Of a stretch of DNA of 9,386 nucleotides, positions 8,019-9,386 are shown piece by piece. Positions within the stretch are counted from its first letter, which is position 1, and every line of letters begins with the position of its first letter. The stretch lies in contig QGUR01000174.1 in NCBI GenBank assembly GCA_003242205.1, positions 1 through 9,386 on the forward strand, written 5' to 3'. The notes beneath the pieces were generated by a model, which searched no databases, was not told the origin of the DNA, and saw only the letters and a list, made by a program, of their open reading frames with translations. The translations under genes and the position numbers were made by a program. Source of the DNA: Chloroflexota bacterium. Lineage in GTDB: Bacteria > Chloroflexota > Anaerolineae > Aggregatilineales > Phototrophicaceae.

Positions 8019-8498
8019 TCACGACGTTGGGGAAATGTCGCCTTCCAGATCTTTCACGTCTTCCTGCGTTGTACCGATCCAGCCGGGCGGGTCGCTGGCC
8101 GGGAACGACTCTTCCGAGGCCTCGCTCACCAGACTTCGCTCGCGTTCGACGTCCAGCGTTTTCAGATAAGCCTGATCAGTTTTCGCCGCCATGATGAAGT
8201 CGTTCTTGTGCAGACCGTTAATCGTGTGGGTGTACCACTCGACTTCGACTTCGCTATAGCGAAGCGTCATTGTCGGGTGGTGGTTGGCAGCTTCCGCCAG
8301 CCGTGCCACCTCATTAACGAAGTAGACGCCTTCGAGATACGAGGGGAACTCGAAAACGCGTCGCAAGCGCTTCACGCCACCCTCGTCATGCGTTTCCCAC
8401 ATCGGGGTGTCAGCCCAGAATTGCTTGATTTCCTCATCGGTTAGAGGTTGTGTGGCTTTGTCGCAGGGTTTGCACTGCAGTTGTGCCAGACCGGTCAT
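8019..8498 (-). CDS. 4a-hydroxytetrahydrobiopterin dehydratase (pterin-4a-carbinolamine dehydratase) with C-terminal tail
   Basis: The first 110 or so residues are a PCD/DCoH-type domain. This enzyme removes water from 4a-hydroxytetrahydrobiopterin to recycle the pterin cofactor of aromatic amino acid hydroxylases; many bacteria have it without an obvious hydroxylase, where a related pterin role is proposed. The signature is clear: Glu69, His73, His74, Pro75, then Tyr81, His91 and Asp100, which fits the conserved E-x3-H-H-P pattern and the third catalytic His. The N-terminus carries 'LQCKPC', a Cys-x2-Cys pair, then 'LTDEEIKQFW'. Usual length is about 95-115 residues; here 159, because of a tail with 'SEASEESFPASDPPGW' (residues 125-140) and an acidic end. 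The start is secured by AAGGAGGG four bases upstream and by a good promoter. No hydroxylase or other pterin gene is in the window. Confidence 0.92.
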   Translation of the reverse strand: MTGLAQLQCKPCDKATQPLTDEEIKQFWADTPMWETHDEGGVKRLRRVFEFPSYLEGVYFVNEVARLAEAANHHPTMTLRYSEVEVEWYTHTINGLHKNDFIMAAKTDQAYLKTLDVERERSLVSEASEESFPASDPPGWIGTTQEDVKDLEGDISPTS

Positions 8499-8502
8499 GA
8501 TG

Positions 8503-8510
8503 CCCTCCTT
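8503..8510 (-). promoter_or_regulatory. Strong Shine-Dalgarno of the dehydratase gene
   Basis: On the minus strand AAGGAGGG lies four bases before the ATG at 8498. It is the best ribosome binding site in the window and fixes the start. Confidence 0.8.
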
Positions 8511-8523
8511 GATGTATATTTAG

Positions 8524-8552
8524 ATTGTAATAAATTGGCCAGTGCGGGTCAA
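8524..8552 (-). promoter_or_regulatory. Near-consensus sigma-70-type promoter of the dehydratase gene
   Basis: On the minus strand TTGACC (8547-8552) and TACAAT (8524-8529) each match the consensus at five of six positions and are separated by exactly 17 bases. Transcription should begin near 8517, giving a leader of about 20 bases that contains the Shine-Dalgarno. The spacer is AT-rich near the -10, unlike the surrounding GC-rich DNA. Confidence 0.75.
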
Positions 8553-8595
8553 CAGGCGCAGGTTAGAGGGCATAGAGAAACGGATAGGCCGCAGT

Positions 8596-9386
8596 TTAAT
8601 GTTCCGCTGTGGCCATCCAGCACAGGCGCGCGGCCAGTACGGGCGGAATCTCGCTGAATTTGGCCCATGCGCGCGCTTTTTCCGGGTCGTCCGTTGCCGG
8701 GAAAACAGGTTCTTCGAGGCCGTTAAGCGCAAATCCGGCGCGAAAACAGCGCCCGAGGAGGTCGGACAGCGAGCGGTGGAAATAGTGCTGCGGCTTTGGC
8801 TGGCCGACGATTGCCAGCCCGACGTGGGTGACAGGCGTATGATACTGGTTGACTTTGACGGAGTGGATTGTGCGTAGCACGCCGCCTTCATCCGTTTCTT
8901 CGGTCACTCGTGTCAACCCGGCGGAGTTGAAACAGGGATGCATGAGGGTAAAGACGAATCGCCCGCCGGGTTTCAGCAGTTTGCCGAGTGCTGCAAACAG
9001 CGGGTCAATCACGGGCATGTCCATGATTGCCATATTGCAGACGGCGGCGTCGAATCGGCCTTCACCCAGCGCCAGCAGCGCCTCGTAGTCGGCGGCGTCG
9101 ATGACATGGTAGGTCACGTTGCCGCTGCCGCTCACCGGGCGCGACTTCGCAATTTCGATCATGGCGTCGCTAACGTCGGTGGCGACGACGTTGACGCCCT
9201 GCGCCGCCATCCGGCGCGAAAAGATGCCATTGCCACAGGCGATTTCAAGCACAGTCCATCCCGGTTGAAGTTCCAGCAGGCGTTCGGCGGACGGCGCGAC
9301 CAGCCATTGAAAAAAGTCGTTGCCGGCCTCGCCCATTTTCTCATCCCAGAAGGCCGCGTTCTCGCTCCAGATATCGCGGACTTCAT
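8596..9386 (-). CDS. Class I SAM-dependent methyltransferase, 5' end beyond the window
   Basis: The frame is open to the right edge. Before the ATG at 9336 it reads 'EVRDIWSENAAFWDEK', which is the normal N-terminal wording of this family, so the true start is a few codons outside the window and 9336 is internal. About 262 residues are visible. Rossmann-fold motifs: motif I 'VLEIACGNG' with its Gly-rich SAM loop, 'VVATDVSDAMIEIAKSR' with the acidic residue that binds the ribose, 'FDAAVCNMAIMDM' (motif IV region), and 'LLKPGGRFVFTLMHPCF' (motif V/post-VI region). These features fit the Methyltransf_11/25 group of small-molecule methyltransferases. The methyl acceptor cannot be told from the sequence. 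It ends in TAA at 8596-8598, 97 bases upstream of the dehydratase start. No terminator hairpin is apparent between them, so readthrough into the dehydratase is possible. Confidence 0.9.
   Translation of the reverse strand, partial: EVRDIWSENAAFWDEKMGEAGNDFFQWLVAPSAERLLELQPGWTVLEIACGNGIFSRRMAAQGVNVVATDVSDAMIEIAKSRPVSGSGNVTYHVIDAADYEALLALGEGRFDAAVCNMAIMDMPVIDPLFAALGKLLKPGGRFVFTLMHPCFNSAGLTRVTEETDEGGVLRTIHSVKVNQYHTPVTHVGLAIVGQPKPQHYFHRSLSDLLGRCFRAGFALNGLEEPVFPATDDPEKARAWAKFSEIPPVLAARLCWMATAEH

Noticed and set aside
9336..9384. ATG at 9336 as the start of the methyltransferase, and the ATG at 9386 in another frame
   Set aside because: The frame upstream of 9336 reads as family-typical N-terminal sequence, so 9336 is internal; the ATG at the very edge is out of frame.

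Overview
The window looks like GC-rich chromosomal DNA from a bacterium, most likely a Chloroflexi of the Anaerolineae type. This placement rests on general impression: an envelope-anchored VanW-domain protein, a lipoprotein with a Pro/Thr-rich 'PTPTP' linker after the lipobox, and a MurJ/MviN protein whose wording differs from the proteobacterial type. No rRNA, tRNA, CRISPR, insertion sequence or phage gene is visible. Genes are packed tightly and the largest gene-free stretch is about 190 bases, so no gap exceeds 300 bases.

Left part (1-3736): the 3' two thirds of a tex gene (YqgF, helix-hairpin-helix and S1 domains) runs in from the left edge. It faces a 169-residue two-helix membrane protein of unknown function on the minus strand. 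That gene is divergent from a MurJ/MviN-family flippase, and candidate promoters for both lie in the 154-base gap. The flippase keeps two arginines that match E. coli MurJ Arg18 and Arg24, but the positions of Asp39, Arg270 and Glu273 are uncharged.

Middle part (3737-7065): three plus-strand genes with envelope signatures follow, namely a secreted lipoprotein, a membrane-anchored VanW-domain protein and a small two-helix membrane protein. The VanW gene reads through in one frame from 4747 to 6597 except for a single in-frame TAA at 4954-4956. This stop separates the membrane anchor from the large extracytoplasmic part. A perfect 32-base palindrome just after it is probably the terminator.

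Right part (7072-9386): three minus-strand genes encode soluble enzymes: a class I SAM-dependent methyltransferase (its start is cut off by the right edge), a pterin-4a-carbinolamine dehydratase with an unusual C-terminal tail, and an alpha/beta hydrolase. The dehydratase has a near-consensus sigma-70-type promoter, a strong Shine-Dalgarno sequence and an intrinsic terminator of its own. It is therefore probably a single-gene unit. That terminator also shows that the hydrolase begins at the internal ATG (7890) and not further upstream.

I did not find a clear new multi-gene system. The points most worth a second look are the interrupted VanW gene, the altered charged residues of the MurJ-family protein and the tail motif on the dehydratase.
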